Shown here: one piece after another, positions 39,206 to 49,374 of the stretch | How the letters are laid out: every line of letters starts with the position of its first letter | How positions within the stretch are numbered: position 1 is the first letter of the stretch | Assembly: GCA_949740535.1 (NCBI GenBank) | Contig: CATJHO010000145.1 | Span: 24,475 to 88,474 of the forward strand | Direction: 5' to 3' | DNA from: an uncultured Lachnospiraceae bacterium | GTDB taxonomy: Bacteria > Bacillota > Clostridia > Lachnospirales > Lachnospiraceae | DNA: 64,000 nucleotides | Position numbers and translations under genes: made by a program | The notes under the pieces: generated by a model | Database searches by the model: none | What the model was told of the DNA's origin: nothing | What the model saw: the letters and a program-made list of their open reading frames with translations, nothing else

Positions 39206-41155
39206 ATGGAAAATTATGAAAAACTTGCTAAATTTATAATTGAGCATGTTGGAGGAAGAGAAAATATTGAAAATGTAACACATTGTATGACACGACTTCG
39301 ATTTAAACTTGGGGATGAGTCGAAGGTTATGGAAGAAGTTTTGAAATCTAATAAGGAGATTGTGACTGCACAGGCTTCCGGAGGAAGATATCAGGTGGTA
39401 ATTGGTACACATGTAGGAGATGTATGTGAGGCAGTCCTTCGACAGCTTGGCCAGAGAGCAGATACTAAGGAAGAAGGGGAAAAAGGTTCTTTGCTGAATC
39501 GATTTACAGCGACAATTACCCAGACAATGGTTCCTGTTCTGGGAGTTTTGGGAGCATGTGGTCTTTTGGCTGCAATTCAGGCAGTTCTTGTAGCTTTTGG
39601 AGCGATTGGAGAAGGGGACGGCGCCTATCTTTTTTTCAATGCAATGGGTAATGCGTGCCTGACATTTTTCCCAATCCTGTTGGGGTATACAAGTGCAAAA
39701 GCTTTTAAAATGAATCCCTTTGCAGGTATGATCCTGGGATGTATCCTGGTTTTTCCGAATTTGACAGAGAGCGTTAATTCAGGAGATGTGCTTTATACAC
39801 TGTTTGCAGATACAGGCTTTGCAATGCCGGTATATAAGACTTTCTTTGGAATTCCGATCCTGTTTCCAACGACAGGATATACCTCAACTGTCATACCAAT
39901 TATCTTTGCTACATACTTTGCTTCTGGAATAGAGAGACGCTTTGATAAAGTGGTGCCGAAAGCAGCGAAAATGTATTTTGTACCTTTGTTTACGATTTTA
40001 ATTTCAGGTTTAGTAACCTTGTTGGCGATTGGACCGGTATCAATTGTTTTGACTAATTTGATAAGTATAGTTGTGACTTTCCTTTTGGAAAATTGTCCAA
40101 TCATAGCTTTTATCGTAATTGCATTGATTTATCAGCCGCTGGTTGTTCTGGGACTTCATTGGGCGTTGGTTTCAGTGGGGATTATTGAACTCATGACAGC
40201 AGGAAACAGTTTAATTATATCTTTGATTTGGCCGGCATCTTTTGCTCACTTAGCAGTATGTGCCGCGGTTTATTTCAGGTCAAAGAATCAGAACATGAAA
40301 GAAACAGCTCTTCCGGCGGTGATTTCGGCATGTTTCTGCATTATTGAGCCTTCCATTTATGGCGTAACCCTTCCGGTGAAAAAACGGTTTGGAATCTGCA
40401 TGGCAGCAGGAACTCTGGGAGCTTTGGTTTTTGGTATTGCAAACGCTCCCATCTATTCGATTTCTATGGGTGTCACCGGTTTTGCCGGTTTCATCAGTCC
40501 CAAGACGGGGGATCTCAGCGGAATGCTTGTAAGTTTCCTGGCGGTTGCAGTAACTATGCTGGCAGGATTTGGACTTACCTGGATAACATTCAAACCAGAG
40601 GATGATGGAATTAAAGAAGAGGGACAGGAAAGCGGGAATCAGGTAAAAAAAGAGCGTAGAAGAGAGACGATTTTTTCTCCTATGAAAGGTGTAACGAAAT
40701 CTTTATCAGCAATGCAGGATGAAGCGTTTTCGGAAGGTGCGCTTGGGAAGGGAGTCTGCATAGAGCCAGAGGAAGGAAAAGTGGCGGCTCCCTGTGATGG
40801 GATATTGAGTATGGTATTTCCTGACGGACATGCGGTTGGAATTACGAGTGAGGCTGGTGCGGAAGTGCTGATACATGTGGGAATAAATACCATTCAGCTT
40901 CCGGAAGGGACATTCAGAAAAGAAAAACAGCAGGGAGAACAGGTCAAAAAGGGAGATGTGCTTGTGACCTTTGATCTGGATAAAATAAAGGAGCAGGGAT
41001 ACAATATGGAAACAGCAGTTGTGGTTTCCAATACTTCAGATTATCTGGACATTATTGATGTGGCGGATGGAGAAACAGCCTGTCTGGATGAACTGCTGGT
41101 TACCGTTATTTCTGAAAATGGGAGCGGACGGCAGCCAGAAGCCAAAAACATATAA
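39206..41155 (+). CDS. PTS beta-glucoside-type EIIBCA component
   Basis: EIIB Cys (NVTHCMTRLRF), EIIC membrane domain, EIIA (VLIHVGINTIQLPEGTF); RBS tggagga before ATG 39206. Confidence 0.93.
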   Translation: MENYEKLAKFIIEHVGGRENIENVTHCMTRLRFKLGDESKVMEEVLKSNKEIVTAQASGGRYQVVIGTHVGDVCEAVLRQLGQRADTKEEGEKGSLLNRFTATITQTMVPVLGVLGACGLLAAIQAVLVAFGAIGEGDGAYLFFNAMGNACLTFFPILLGYTSAKAFKMNPFAGMILGCILVFPNLTESVNSGDVLYTLFADTGFAMPVYKTFFGIPILFPTTGYTSTVIPIIFATYFASGIERRFDKVVPKAAKMYFVPLFTILISGLVTLLAIGPVSIVLTNLISIVVTFLLENCPIIAFIVIALIYQPLVVLGLHWALVSVGIIELMTAGNSLIISLIWPASFAHLAVCAAVYFRSKNQNMKETALPAVISACFCIIEPSIYGVTLPVKKRFGICMAAGTLGALVFGIANAPIYSISMGVTGFAGFISPKTGDLSGMLVSFLAVAVTMLAGFGLTWITFKPEDDGIKEEGQESGNQVKKERRRETIFSPMKGVTKSLSAMQDEAFSEGALGKGVCIEPEEGKVAAPCDGILSMVFPDGHAVGITSEAGAEVLIHVGINTIQLPEGTFRKEKQQGEQVKKGDVLVTFDLDKIKEQGYNMETAVVVSNTSDYLDIIDVADGETACLDELLVTVISENGSGRQPEAKNI

Positions 41156-41187
41156 TAGAAACCAGAAAAAATAGGGGAATATGTTGG

Positions 41188-42036
41188 ATGAAGATACGAA
41201 AACTGCTGAATAATAATGCGGCTGTTGTGGTAGACAGACAAGGCAGAGAAAAGGTTGTTACTGGCAAAGGGCTTATCTATGGAAAAAAGACGGGGGACAA
41301 AGTGGATGAGAAAAAGGTAGAAAAAATATTCTACTTATCCTCAGATACACTGAATCTGAAGTTTCAGGAGATCTTAAAAGAGCTGCCATTGGAACAGATT
41401 AACATGGTAAAAAAGATTGTAGATGAAATCAGATTGAATCTTGGAAAGAAACTAAGTGATGCTATTTATGTTTCTTTGGCTGATCATATACATTTTGCTC
41501 TGACAAATTATGAAAAGGGGATTTCCGTAAAAAATAATCTGCTGCCTGATATTATGCGGTTTTATCCGGAAGAGTATGAACTGGGGTGCCGCGGTCTGAA
41601 GATTGTTTTAGAAGAAACAGGGGTAGAATTTGCCAAGGATGAGGCCGGATTTATTGCGCTGCATATTGTAAATGCAGAAACGGAAAGCGGACCGGATACG
41701 CAGAAAGCCTATCGTGCCACCAAAATTATTGAAGAGGTTCTGGAGGTTATTAAGAATTTCTTTGAGATCGAAATAGAGGAAAATTCGTTGGCATATTACC
41801 GTTTTATTAATCATCTGCGCTATTTTTCGCAGCGTATTGTAAGCGGTACAACCTTTTCGGGAGATGACAAGGATCAGGAGCTTTTAGAAGTTCTGGCATT
41901 GAAATATACAGAAGCATATCAGTGCGGCCGGAATATCCAGACATTTATCCGCGCAAATTATGATATGGAGATAGGCTGTGAAGAGCTATTGTATCTGACG
42001 ATTCATATTCAACGTGCTGTTTTTAAAGAAGTGTAA
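41188..42036 (+). CDS. BglG/LicT-family PRD-containing transcription antiterminator
   Basis: MKIRKLLNNNAAVVVDRQGREKVVTGKGLIYGKKTGD (CAT RNA-binding domain) plus two PRDs. Confidence 0.93.
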   Translation: MKIRKLLNNNAAVVVDRQGREKVVTGKGLIYGKKTGDKVDEKKVEKIFYLSSDTLNLKFQEILKELPLEQINMVKKIVDEIRLNLGKKLSDAIYVSLADHIHFALTNYEKGISVKNNLLPDIMRFYPEEYELGCRGLKIVLEETGVEFAKDEAGFIALHIVNAETESGPDTQKAYRATKIIEEVLEVIKNFFEIEIEENSLAYYRFINHLRYFSQRIVSGTTFSGDDKDQELLEVLALKYTEAYQCGRNIQTFIRANYDMEIGCEELLYLTIHIQRAVFKEV

Positions 42037-42052
42037 AGAAAAGGGGAAGAAT

Positions 42053-43051
42053 GTGGACAGACAAGAAAAGAAAAAACGTATCAGAGGAGTTCTGGCAGGG
42101 TGTGCATGCGGCGATGCTATGGGAATGCCTACAGAAGGGATGAGCCGAAAAGATATTGACAGCCTTTTTCCTCAGGGAGTCCGGGAATTTTATGGAGCAA
42201 CGGAGCGGGATATCTTTGGAAGGAAAATGCGAGCGGGCGAAATTACAGATGATACAATTAATACAGTTTTAATTGCACAGATGCTGGCTGATACAGGGGG
42301 GAAGCCCGATACAATGAGATATCTGGATTATCTTCGAAGATGGATGAAAGAAAATCCAGAGAAATGCAGATATGTGGCGGGTCCCAATACCCTGCGGGCT
42401 CTGGATGCTCTGGAAAAGGGGACGCCGCTTGAGCGGGCAGGCATTTTTGGAACAACGAATGGCGCAGCTATGAAAATCGGGCCTGTTGGAATTGTATGTG
42501 ATTATCATGATATGCAGAAGCTGACAGATTGGGTAGAGCAAATATGTAAACCTACACATAATACATCCACAGCAATTGCGGGGGCAGCGGCTGTGGTAGC
42601 ATGTGTCAGTTATGGGATACAAGGGGGAAACAGGCCAGAGGAACTATGGGATATAGCGTTGGAAGCAGCCAGAGCGGGGAGCGAAAGAGGGTATCAGTCT
42701 CCCGCTGTATCCTTGATGAAGCGCATGGAAGCAGTAAGAGCGCTTACGGAGACTGAAGAAAGAGAAACAGTATTGGAACAGCTGAAGAATTATTATGGAA
42801 CTGGCGTAGAGACCATTGAAACGATTCCGGCGGTATTAGCCATTATACAGATTTCTGGCGGAGACGCGTGGAAAGTTTCCTGTATAAGTGCGGAACTTGG
42901 AGGAGATACAGATACGATAGGAGCAATCTCGGCATCCATTTGCGGCGGTATGAAACCAGGACTTCCAGAAGGAGTGGAGGAGATGCTTGAACAAGTAAAT
43001 CATCTAGATTTTGGAGCAATAGCAGAATCCCTTCTGCCTTATGCAGTCTAA
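42053..43051 (+). CDS. ADP-ribosylglycohydrolase family protein
   Basis: RGVLAGCACGDAMGMPTEG, GEITDDTINTVL, GGDTDTIGAISASICGG motifs; GTG start. Confidence 0.9.
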   Translation: MDRQEKKKRIRGVLAGCACGDAMGMPTEGMSRKDIDSLFPQGVREFYGATERDIFGRKMRAGEITDDTINTVLIAQMLADTGGKPDTMRYLDYLRRWMKENPEKCRYVAGPNTLRALDALEKGTPLERAGIFGTTNGAAMKIGPVGIVCDYHDMQKLTDWVEQICKPTHNTSTAIAGAAAVVACVSYGIQGGNRPEELWDIALEAARAGSERGYQSPAVSLMKRMEAVRALTETEERETVLEQLKNYYGTGVETIETIPAVLAIIQISGGDAWKVSCISAELGGDTDTIGAISASICGGMKPGLPEGVEEMLEQVNHLDFGAIAESLLPYAV

Positions 43052-43091
43052 TGTCTGATTTTGTGTGCTTTTTTGGAAAATAAGTCTGATG

Positions 43092-43140
43092 CAGGCATCC
43101 GGCGGTAAAATCGTTTTTGCGATGGGCCGGATGCCTGTTT
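43092..43140 (+). terminator. Intrinsic terminator after ADP-ribosylglycohydrolase gene
   Basis: CAGGCATCCGGC / GCCGGATGCCTG 12-bp stem with inner ATCG/CGAT, followed by ttt. Confidence 0.65.
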
Positions 43141-43306
43141 GAGTTATCAGGATTGTTTGTTGAAAAGTGCAAATATTTACAGGACAGGACTTGAAAAAAG
43201 TCCTGGAAACGCATAAAATAGAGGGTAGAATCGCGCATTGCGATATGGGTGGTAAAAGTTTCCCTATTTATCACTGCGAACACACAATAGAAAAGGAGAA
43301 TAGACT

Positions 43307-43873
43307 ATGAATTTCGTTGTTGAAACATCCGCACGTCACGTACACGTAACACAGGAGGATCTGGAAACCTTATTCGGCAAGGGCTATGAGCTGACCAAGA
43401 AAAAGGATCTTTCCCAGCCGGGCCAGTTTGCCTGCAATGAGAAGGTAACCATCGTGGGACCCAAGAAAGAGATGGCAGCATCTATCTTAGGACCGGTAAG
43501 ACCGGAGACACAGATTGAGCTTTCCCTGACAGACGCCCGTTCTATCGGCGTGACGGCTCCCATCCGGGAGTCCGGCGATGTGGCAGGAAGCGGAGCCTGC
43601 AAGCTGGTGGGACCTGCAGGAGAGGTAGAACTGAAAGAAGGCGTGATCGCCGCAAAGCGTCACATCCATGCAACTCCTGAAGATGCCGAGAAGCTTGGTG
43701 TGAAGGATAAGGACGTGGTATCCGTAAAGATCGACACCGACGGCAGAAGTCTGGTGTTTGGTGATGTCATTGTCCGTGTAAGCCCCAAGTACGCGCTGGC
43801 CATGCACATCGACACCGATGAGTCCAATGCGGCAGGCTGCGCAGGAACCGTATATGGAGAGATCGTAAGATAA
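43307..43873 (+). CDS. pduL: Phosphate propanoyltransferase/phosphotransacylase, PduL family
   Basis: NFVVETSARHVHVTQEDLETLFG; AAKRHIHATPEDAEKLGVKD; MHIDTDESNAAG. Confidence 0.92.
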   Translation: MNFVVETSARHVHVTQEDLETLFGKGYELTKKKDLSQPGQFACNEKVTIVGPKKEMAASILGPVRPETQIELSLTDARSIGVTAPIRESGDVAGSGACKLVGPAGEVELKEGVIAAKRHIHATPEDAEKLGVKDKDVVSVKIDTDGRSLVFGDVIVRVSPKYALAMHIDTDESNAAGCAGTVYGEIVR

Positions 43874-44053
43874 ACGTGTTAGCAATGAGCAGTGCCGCAG
43901 GGCGGCGGTACAGTTCCAACAGGAGTGTGCTTACAGCGGGACTGTGAGGATAAAATACGATAGGGCGGGTGCCCGTGTGCGGGTTATGCAGGCTGCGTGC
44001 CGGCGCTATGGCGGGATTAAGAAATAGAACATTAATAAGGAGAATACATAATC

Positions 44054-45247
44054 ATGAAAATTTTAGTATTGAACTGTGGAAGCTCTTCTTTGAAGTATCA
44101 GCTTATTGATATGGAGAATGAGAGCGTAATGGCAAAGGGACTCTGCGAGAGAATCGGAATTGAGGGTTCTAAGCTGACCCACAAGGCGGGTGACAAGGAA
44201 ATGGCCGTAGAGGAGCCTATGCCCAAGCATACGGAGGCTATTTCTCTGGTTATGAAGGCTCTGGTGGATCCGGAATACGGCGTATTGAAGGATACCAGCG
44301 AGATTTCCGCAGTGGGACACCGGGTACTTCACGGCGGTATGAAGTTTACGGAATCCATCGTGGTAAATGAGGATGTAAAAGCCGTAATCCGTGAATGTTT
44401 TGACTTGGGACCGCTTCACAATCCGGCAAACCTGATGGGAATCGAGGCCTGTGAGGAGGCTATGCCCGGCGTGCCGAACGTGGCAGTGTTTGATACTACT
44501 TTTGGTATGGCTATGGCAGAGAAGGCGTATCTCTATGCCATTCCTCATGAGTACTTTGAGAAATACAGCATCCGCCGTTACGGCTTCCACGGAACCAGCC
44601 ATATGTTCGTATCCGGCGAGGCTCTTAAATTCGCAGGCCTTGACCCGGAGAAGGGGAAAGTTATTGTATGCCATCTGGGCAACGGCGCCAGCATTTCTGC
44701 ATCCATCGGCGGCAGATGTGTGGATACTTCCATGGGCCTGACTCCATTGGAGGGTCTGATCATGGGAACCAGAAGCGGAGATGTGGATCCGGCAGTGCTG
44801 CAGTTTATCTGCAACAAAGAGGGCAAAGATGTAAATGAGATGCTGAACATCTTAAACAAGAAATCCGGTATGCTGGGCATGAGCGGCGGCGTATCCAGCG
44901 ATTTCCGTGACATCGAGAAGGCCAAATCCGAAGGAAACCATCTGGCAGAAGTAGCGCTGGATGCATTCGTTTACCGGGTGGCAAAATACATTGGAGCTTA
45001 CACCGCAGCCATGAACGGCGTGGATGCCATTGCATTTACTGCAGGCGTAGGTGAGAATGATATGAAGACACGCAAAGCCATCTGCAGCTATCTGGGTTAT
45101 CTGGGTGTTGAGATTGATGACAAGGCCAATAACTGCCGTGGAAAGAATCAGATGATTTCTACCGCGGATTCCAAGGTAAAGGTAATGATTCTGCCCACCA
45201 ACGAGGAGCTGGCCATTGCAAGAGAGACTCTGCGGTTGACGAAATAA
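44054..45247 (+). CDS. ackA: Acetate kinase
   Basis: MKILVLNCGSSSLKYQLID; RYGFHGTSHMFVS; GMSGGVSSDFRDI. Confidence 0.97.
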   Translation: MKILVLNCGSSSLKYQLIDMENESVMAKGLCERIGIEGSKLTHKAGDKEMAVEEPMPKHTEAISLVMKALVDPEYGVLKDTSEISAVGHRVLHGGMKFTESIVVNEDVKAVIRECFDLGPLHNPANLMGIEACEEAMPGVPNVAVFDTTFGMAMAEKAYLYAIPHEYFEKYSIRRYGFHGTSHMFVSGEALKFAGLDPEKGKVIVCHLGNGASISASIGGRCVDTSMGLTPLEGLIMGTRSGDVDPAVLQFICNKEGKDVNEMLNILNKKSGMLGMSGGVSSDFRDIEKAKSEGNHLAEVALDAFVYRVAKYIGAYTAAMNGVDAIAFTAGVGENDMKTRKAICSYLGYLGVEIDDKANNCRGKNQMISTADSKVKVMILPTNEELAIARETLRLTK

Positions 45248-45317
45248 TTACACCTTTAGGGCTTGACAAACTCCTTGACAGAAGATATACTATTCTAGTA
45301 TGTGTTAGGAGAGGATT

Positions 45318-45851
45318 ATGCTCATTCATTTAAATGATGTTTTATCCTGTGAGGACAAGGCAGCGGTGAGGACAGCAGACATCGGATTTGAGTCCTTTGA
45401 CTTGGAGCTTGGGAGCTTTCCGATTGTGAAGAAAGAGCCCTTTGAGCTGACTTTGACCAATCTTGGCGGGGAGAAGCTGAAGATTGAGGGAAGTATAAAG
45501 CTTACGGCGGCAGTTCCCTGTGACCGTTGTCTAGAAGAAGTAAAGATACCTTTTGCGCTTGCTGTCAGCAGAGAAGTGGATATGAAGCAGACGGCTGAGG
45601 GGAGGATCGCGGATCTGGATGAAACAGATTTTATCGATGGATACAGCCTGGATACAGACAAGCTTGTCTACAGTGAGATTTTGATGAACTGGCCCATGAA
45701 GACCCTGTGCAGGGAAGACTGCAGGGGGATCTGCAGAAAATGCGGCGCCAATCTCAATCGTGGCAGCTGCAGCTGTGATACACAGGAGCTGGATCCCAGA
45801 ATGGCCGTAATAGCCGAGATATTTAAGAATAGTAATTTAGAGGAGGTGTAA
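45318..45851 (+). CDS. DUF177 (YceD-like) protein
   Basis: PCDRCLEEVKIPF...CREDCRGICRKCGANLNRGSCSCD; upstream of rpmF. Confidence 0.9.
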   Translation: MLIHLNDVLSCEDKAAVRTADIGFESFDLELGSFPIVKKEPFELTLTNLGGEKLKIEGSIKLTAAVPCDRCLEEVKIPFALAVSREVDMKQTAEGRIADLDETDFIDGYSLDTDKLVYSEILMNWPMKTLCREDCRGICRKCGANLNRGSCSCDTQELDPRMAVIAEIFKNSNLEEV

Positions 45852-45854
45852 GCG

Positions 45855-46034
45855 ATGTCTATTTGTCCTAAGAATAAATCTTCCAAGGGAAGAAGAGATA
45901 AGAGAAGAGCAAACTGGAAAATGAGTGCAATGAATCTGGTGAAATGCAGCAAATGCGGCGCACTGATGATGCCTCACAGAGTTTGCAAGGCCTGCGGATC
46001 TTATAATAAGAAAGAAATCATCTCCGTAGATTAA
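45855..46034 (+). CDS. rpmF: 50S ribosomal protein L32 (zinc-binding type)
   Basis: Translated by hand: MSICPKNKSSKGRRDKRRANWKMSAMNLVKCSKCGALMMPHRVCKACGSYNKKEIISVD; RBS aggaggtg. Confidence 0.95.
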   Translation: MSICPKNKSSKGRRDKRRANWKMSAMNLVKCSKCGALMMPHRVCKACGSYNKKEIISVD

Positions 46035-46050
46035 ATTTTAATGCAGGAAG

Positions 46051-46084
46051 AGCTTTCTGGTCTGGCTGATCAGAAAGCTTTTTT
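46051..46084 (+). terminator. Intrinsic terminator after rpmF
   Basis: AGCTTTCTG / CAGAAAGCT followed by ttttt. Confidence 0.8.
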
Positions 46085-46280
46085 ATACTCAGAGGTCTAT
46101 AAGGAAATCAGCTGCTGTACGGCCAAGGGGGCGGCTGGATTCATTAAGTTTATATTGCAATATCAGAAGTGGTTATGATATAATAAAGCAATAAAAACAA
46201 AGTATTCAGACACCTTTTGCGTACCCTTATGAAAGGGGCAGGAGAGGGAAGAAAAGAAAAAAGAAGGAAGGTATATACTC

Positions 46281-47933
46281 ATGCACAAGAGCATCAAAAA
46301 AATGGTTGGAATCCGAGTGGCGGTTGCCCTTGCCGCTGTTCTCTTGTTCAGTGTTATGATGACAGTGAATATTATGCGGATTGATCGTACGCAGACATCC
46401 AGTATTCAGGCAAATGCCTTACTTGACAGGGCTCAGAGCGCGGAGACGGCTCATTATAAATGGTCCAGTAATCTGAGTAATGCATTGTATGCAGGAACGG
46501 AGTTTACGGGAAGCATCGATCCGACTACCTGTGTTCTTGGACAGTGGCTCTATGGAGAAGCCGGTACGGAAGATTCAGAGATTTTGAAACTGCGTTCCCA
46601 GCTGGAGCCTTTACATAAAGAACTGCATGAATCAGCAGTGCAGGTTCTGGAACAGCTGGAAACCAACCCGGAACAGGCACAAAGCTATTATCAGGAAACC
46701 ATACAGTCCAATCTGACCACATTGGTAGGACTTCTGGAACAAGTGGTGGAGCGGGGGACCAAGTTGAATGAAGAAAGCAAGGAAGAGATGGAAGAGACCC
46801 TTGTTATGATGCATGCCACCTCGATTATCGGTCTTTCTCTGTCTTTGATTGCTCTTATCAGTCTGGTGATTTATGTATTGGGTAAGATAGTCAAGCCGCT
46901 GATTATGATTACCAACAAGAGCAAGCCGCTTCAGGATGGACATATAGAACTGGAGATTAACTATCATTCAAGGGATGAGCTGGGTGATCTGGCAGAAACC
47001 CTGGAACGTTCCATGGGACGGATTGGAAGTTATGTAAATGATATTAACCGGATGATGAGCCAATTGTCAGCAGGCAATTTTGATGTGCAGGTTTCGGAGC
47101 CTTATATTGGAGATTTCCGTTCTATTGAAGAGTCTCTTACCAGTTTTACAAGTACCATGTCCTCTGCTCTGGCCAATATCAACGGGGCCCAGCAGAAGGT
47201 ATCAGGAGGAGCAGCCCAGCTGTCAAGCGGCGCCCAGGCTCTGGCTCAGGGAGCAACCGAGCAGGCCAGTGCGGTGGAAGAGCTTTATGCGACATTGGAT
47301 GAGCTGTCCAAGAGCGCAGCCCAGAATGTGAAGGCGGCCTTCAACGCGCAGGAAAATGCCCGTCAGACCGGCGAGCAGGTAAGCATCAGCGAACAGCAGA
47401 TGAAAGAAATGGTAGCGGCCATGGAAGATATTTCAGCGTCATCACGGGAAATTGGAAAGATTATCAAGACTATAGAGGACATTGCGTTCCAGACCAATAT
47501 TCTTGCTTTGAATGCGGCTGTGGAAGCAGCAAGAGCAGGAACCGCAGGAAAAGGCTTTGCGGTAGTATCCAGCGAGGTGCGGAGTCTTGCCACACAGTCC
47601 GACGAGGCAGCCAAGGCTACAAAGGTTCTGATCGAGAACTCTGTTCAGGCAGTGGAGCGGGGCAATCGGATTGTGGGAGAGGTTTCCCAGACCCTGAATA
47701 CAACCCTGGGGCTTGTGATGGAGTCCAACAGCGCTATTGGCAATATTGCGGAAGCTGTCCAGAGAGAAGCGAATTCTATTTCCCAGGTAACGGATGGTAT
47801 CAGCCAGATCTCCTCTGTGGTTCAGACCAATTCGGCCAGCAGTGAGGAATCAGCGGCAGTGAGCAACGAACTGTTTGAGCAGGTACGTCTGCTGCAGGAA
47901 CAGACAAAGAGATTTCAGTTGAAGCAAAGATAA
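46281..47933 (+). CDS. Methyl-accepting chemotaxis protein with N-terminal CZB-like sensor
   Basis: TM-sensor-TM-HAMP architecture; signalling tip IKTIEDIAFQTNILALNAAVEAARAGTAGKGFAVV; CVLGQWLYG plus HKELH in the sensor. Confidence 0.9.
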   Translation: MHKSIKKMVGIRVAVALAAVLLFSVMMTVNIMRIDRTQTSSIQANALLDRAQSAETAHYKWSSNLSNALYAGTEFTGSIDPTTCVLGQWLYGEAGTEDSEILKLRSQLEPLHKELHESAVQVLEQLETNPEQAQSYYQETIQSNLTTLVGLLEQVVERGTKLNEESKEEMEETLVMMHATSIIGLSLSLIALISLVIYVLGKIVKPLIMITNKSKPLQDGHIELEINYHSRDELGDLAETLERSMGRIGSYVNDINRMMSQLSAGNFDVQVSEPYIGDFRSIEESLTSFTSTMSSALANINGAQQKVSGGAAQLSSGAQALAQGATEQASAVEELYATLDELSKSAAQNVKAAFNAQENARQTGEQVSISEQQMKEMVAAMEDISASSREIGKIIKTIEDIAFQTNILALNAAVEAARAGTAGKGFAVVSSEVRSLATQSDEAAKATKVLIENSVQAVERGNRIVGEVSQTLNTTLGLVMESNSAIGNIAEAVQREANSISQVTDGISQISSVVQTNSASSEESAAVSNELFEQVRLLQEQTKRFQLKQR

Positions 47934-47946
47934 AGTGTAAAAAGAG

Positions 47947-47984
47947 GACTGCCGGGGAAGAAATCAATTCCCGGCAGTCTTTTT
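47947..47984 (+). terminator. Intrinsic terminator after chemoreceptor gene
   Basis: GACTGCCGGG / CCCGGCAGTC followed by ttttt. Confidence 0.85.
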
Positions 47985-48124
47985 GTTTATAATTGCCTTG
48001 ACTGGCTGAACGGTATCTAGTATTATGATAAAGGACCTGATTGAGAAGAGGCTTTGCCTGTAACAGGGCAGGCTGCAGGAACTGTTACTGCTGCTTTTCA
48101 TCCAGGGCATTAGGAGGAAGATTC

Positions 48125-49138
48125 ATGCAGGAAATGATTCAGATTGCGGTGGACGCAATGGGTGGTGACAATGCGCCGGACGAGATTGTCAAAGGCGTGA
48201 TGGAAGCCATTGACTTACGGGAAGACATCAAGGTATTTCTTGTAGGAAAAGAGGAACTGATTCGAGAAAAGTTAAAGGGTTATACTTATAGAGAAGGACA
48301 GATCGAGGTTGTTAATGCCACAGAAGTTATTGAGATGGCAGAGCCGCCGGTTTCGGCAATACGTAAGAAGAAAGATTCCTCAATTGTGAAAGCTCTTAAG
48401 ATGGTAAAGGAAGGAAAAGCAGATGCTTTCGTATCTGCCGGAAGTTCTGGAGCGGTTCTGGCTGGCGGCCAGCTTCTGGTGGGGCGTATCAAGGGTGTGG
48501 AACGGCCTCCACTTGCACCTTTAATTCCTACAAAGAACGGAGTCTCTCTGCTGATTGACTGCGGTGCAAATGTGGATGCAAGGGCTTCCCACCTGGTACA
48601 GTTTGCCAAGATGGGATCCATCTATATGGAGCATGTAGTGGGCGTAAAGAAGCCGAGGGTTGCCATTGTGAACATCGGTGCAGAGGAAGAGAAGGGAAAT
48701 GCTCTTGTGAAGGAAACATACCCTCTCTTAAAAGAATGTAAGGATATTCATTTTATCGGAAGCATTGAAGCGCGGGATATTCCGGCAGGAGCGGCAGATG
48801 TGATTGTCTGCGAGGCTTTTGTGGGAAATGTAATTCTGAAGCTGTATGAAGGAATGGGCTCTGTCCTGATTGGAAAAATTAAAGAAGGCATGATGACCAG
48901 CCTGCGCAGTAAGATAGGAGCGCTTCTGGTAAAGCCGGCGTTGAAGGAGACACTGAAATCCTTTGATGCTTCGGAGTATGGCGGTGCGCCGCTGTTGGGT
49001 CTGAATGGTCTTGTTGTAAAGACACATGGGAATTCGAAAGCGCAGGAAGTAAGGAATTCTATTATTCAGTGTGTCACCTTTAAAGAGCAGCAGATTAATG
49101 ATAAGATCAGAGAGAATATTATAAGAGAGGAAGGATAG
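48125..49138 (+). CDS. plsX: Phosphate acyltransferase
   Basis: [33 protein letters not shown] 48125 with RBS aggagga. Confidence 0.94.
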   Translation: MQEMIQIAVDAMGGDNAPDEIVKGVMEAIDLREDIKVFLVGKEELIREKLKGYTYREGQIEVVNATEVIEMAEPPVSAIRKKKDSSIVKALKMVKEGKADAFVSAGSSGAVLAGGQLLVGRIKGVERPPLAPLIPTKNGVSLLIDCGANVDARASHLVQFAKMGSIYMEHVVGVKKPRVAIVNIGAEEEKGNALVKETYPLLKECKDIHFIGSIEARDIPAGAADVIVCEAFVGNVILKLYEGMGSVLIGKIKEGMMTSLRSKIGALLVKPALKETLKSFDASEYGGAPLLGLNGLVVKTHGNSKAQEVRNSIIQCVTFKEQQINDKIRENIIREEG

Positions 49139-49143
49139 GGCGT

Positions 49144-49374
49144 ATGGAATTTGAGAAACTGAAAGGGATTATTGCGGATGTTCTGAATGTGGACGAAGAA
49201 GAGATTACTATGGACACGACGTTTACAGACGATCTGGGCGCAGACTCTTTGGACGTGTATCAGATTATCATGGGACTGGAAGAGGAATTTGATATTGAGA
49301 TTCCTCAGGAAGAGGCAGAGAAGATTGTATCTGTAGGTGACGCAGTCGAGCAGATTAAAAATGCAATTGCCTAG
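49144..49374 (+). CDS. acpP: Acyl carrier protein
   Basis: [15 protein letters not shown] phosphopantetheine site; about 76 aa; downstream of plsX. Confidence 0.95.
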   Translation: MEFEKLKGIIADVLNVDEEEITMDTTFTDDLGADSLDVYQIIMGLEEEFDIEIPQEEAEKIVSVGDAVEQIKNAIA

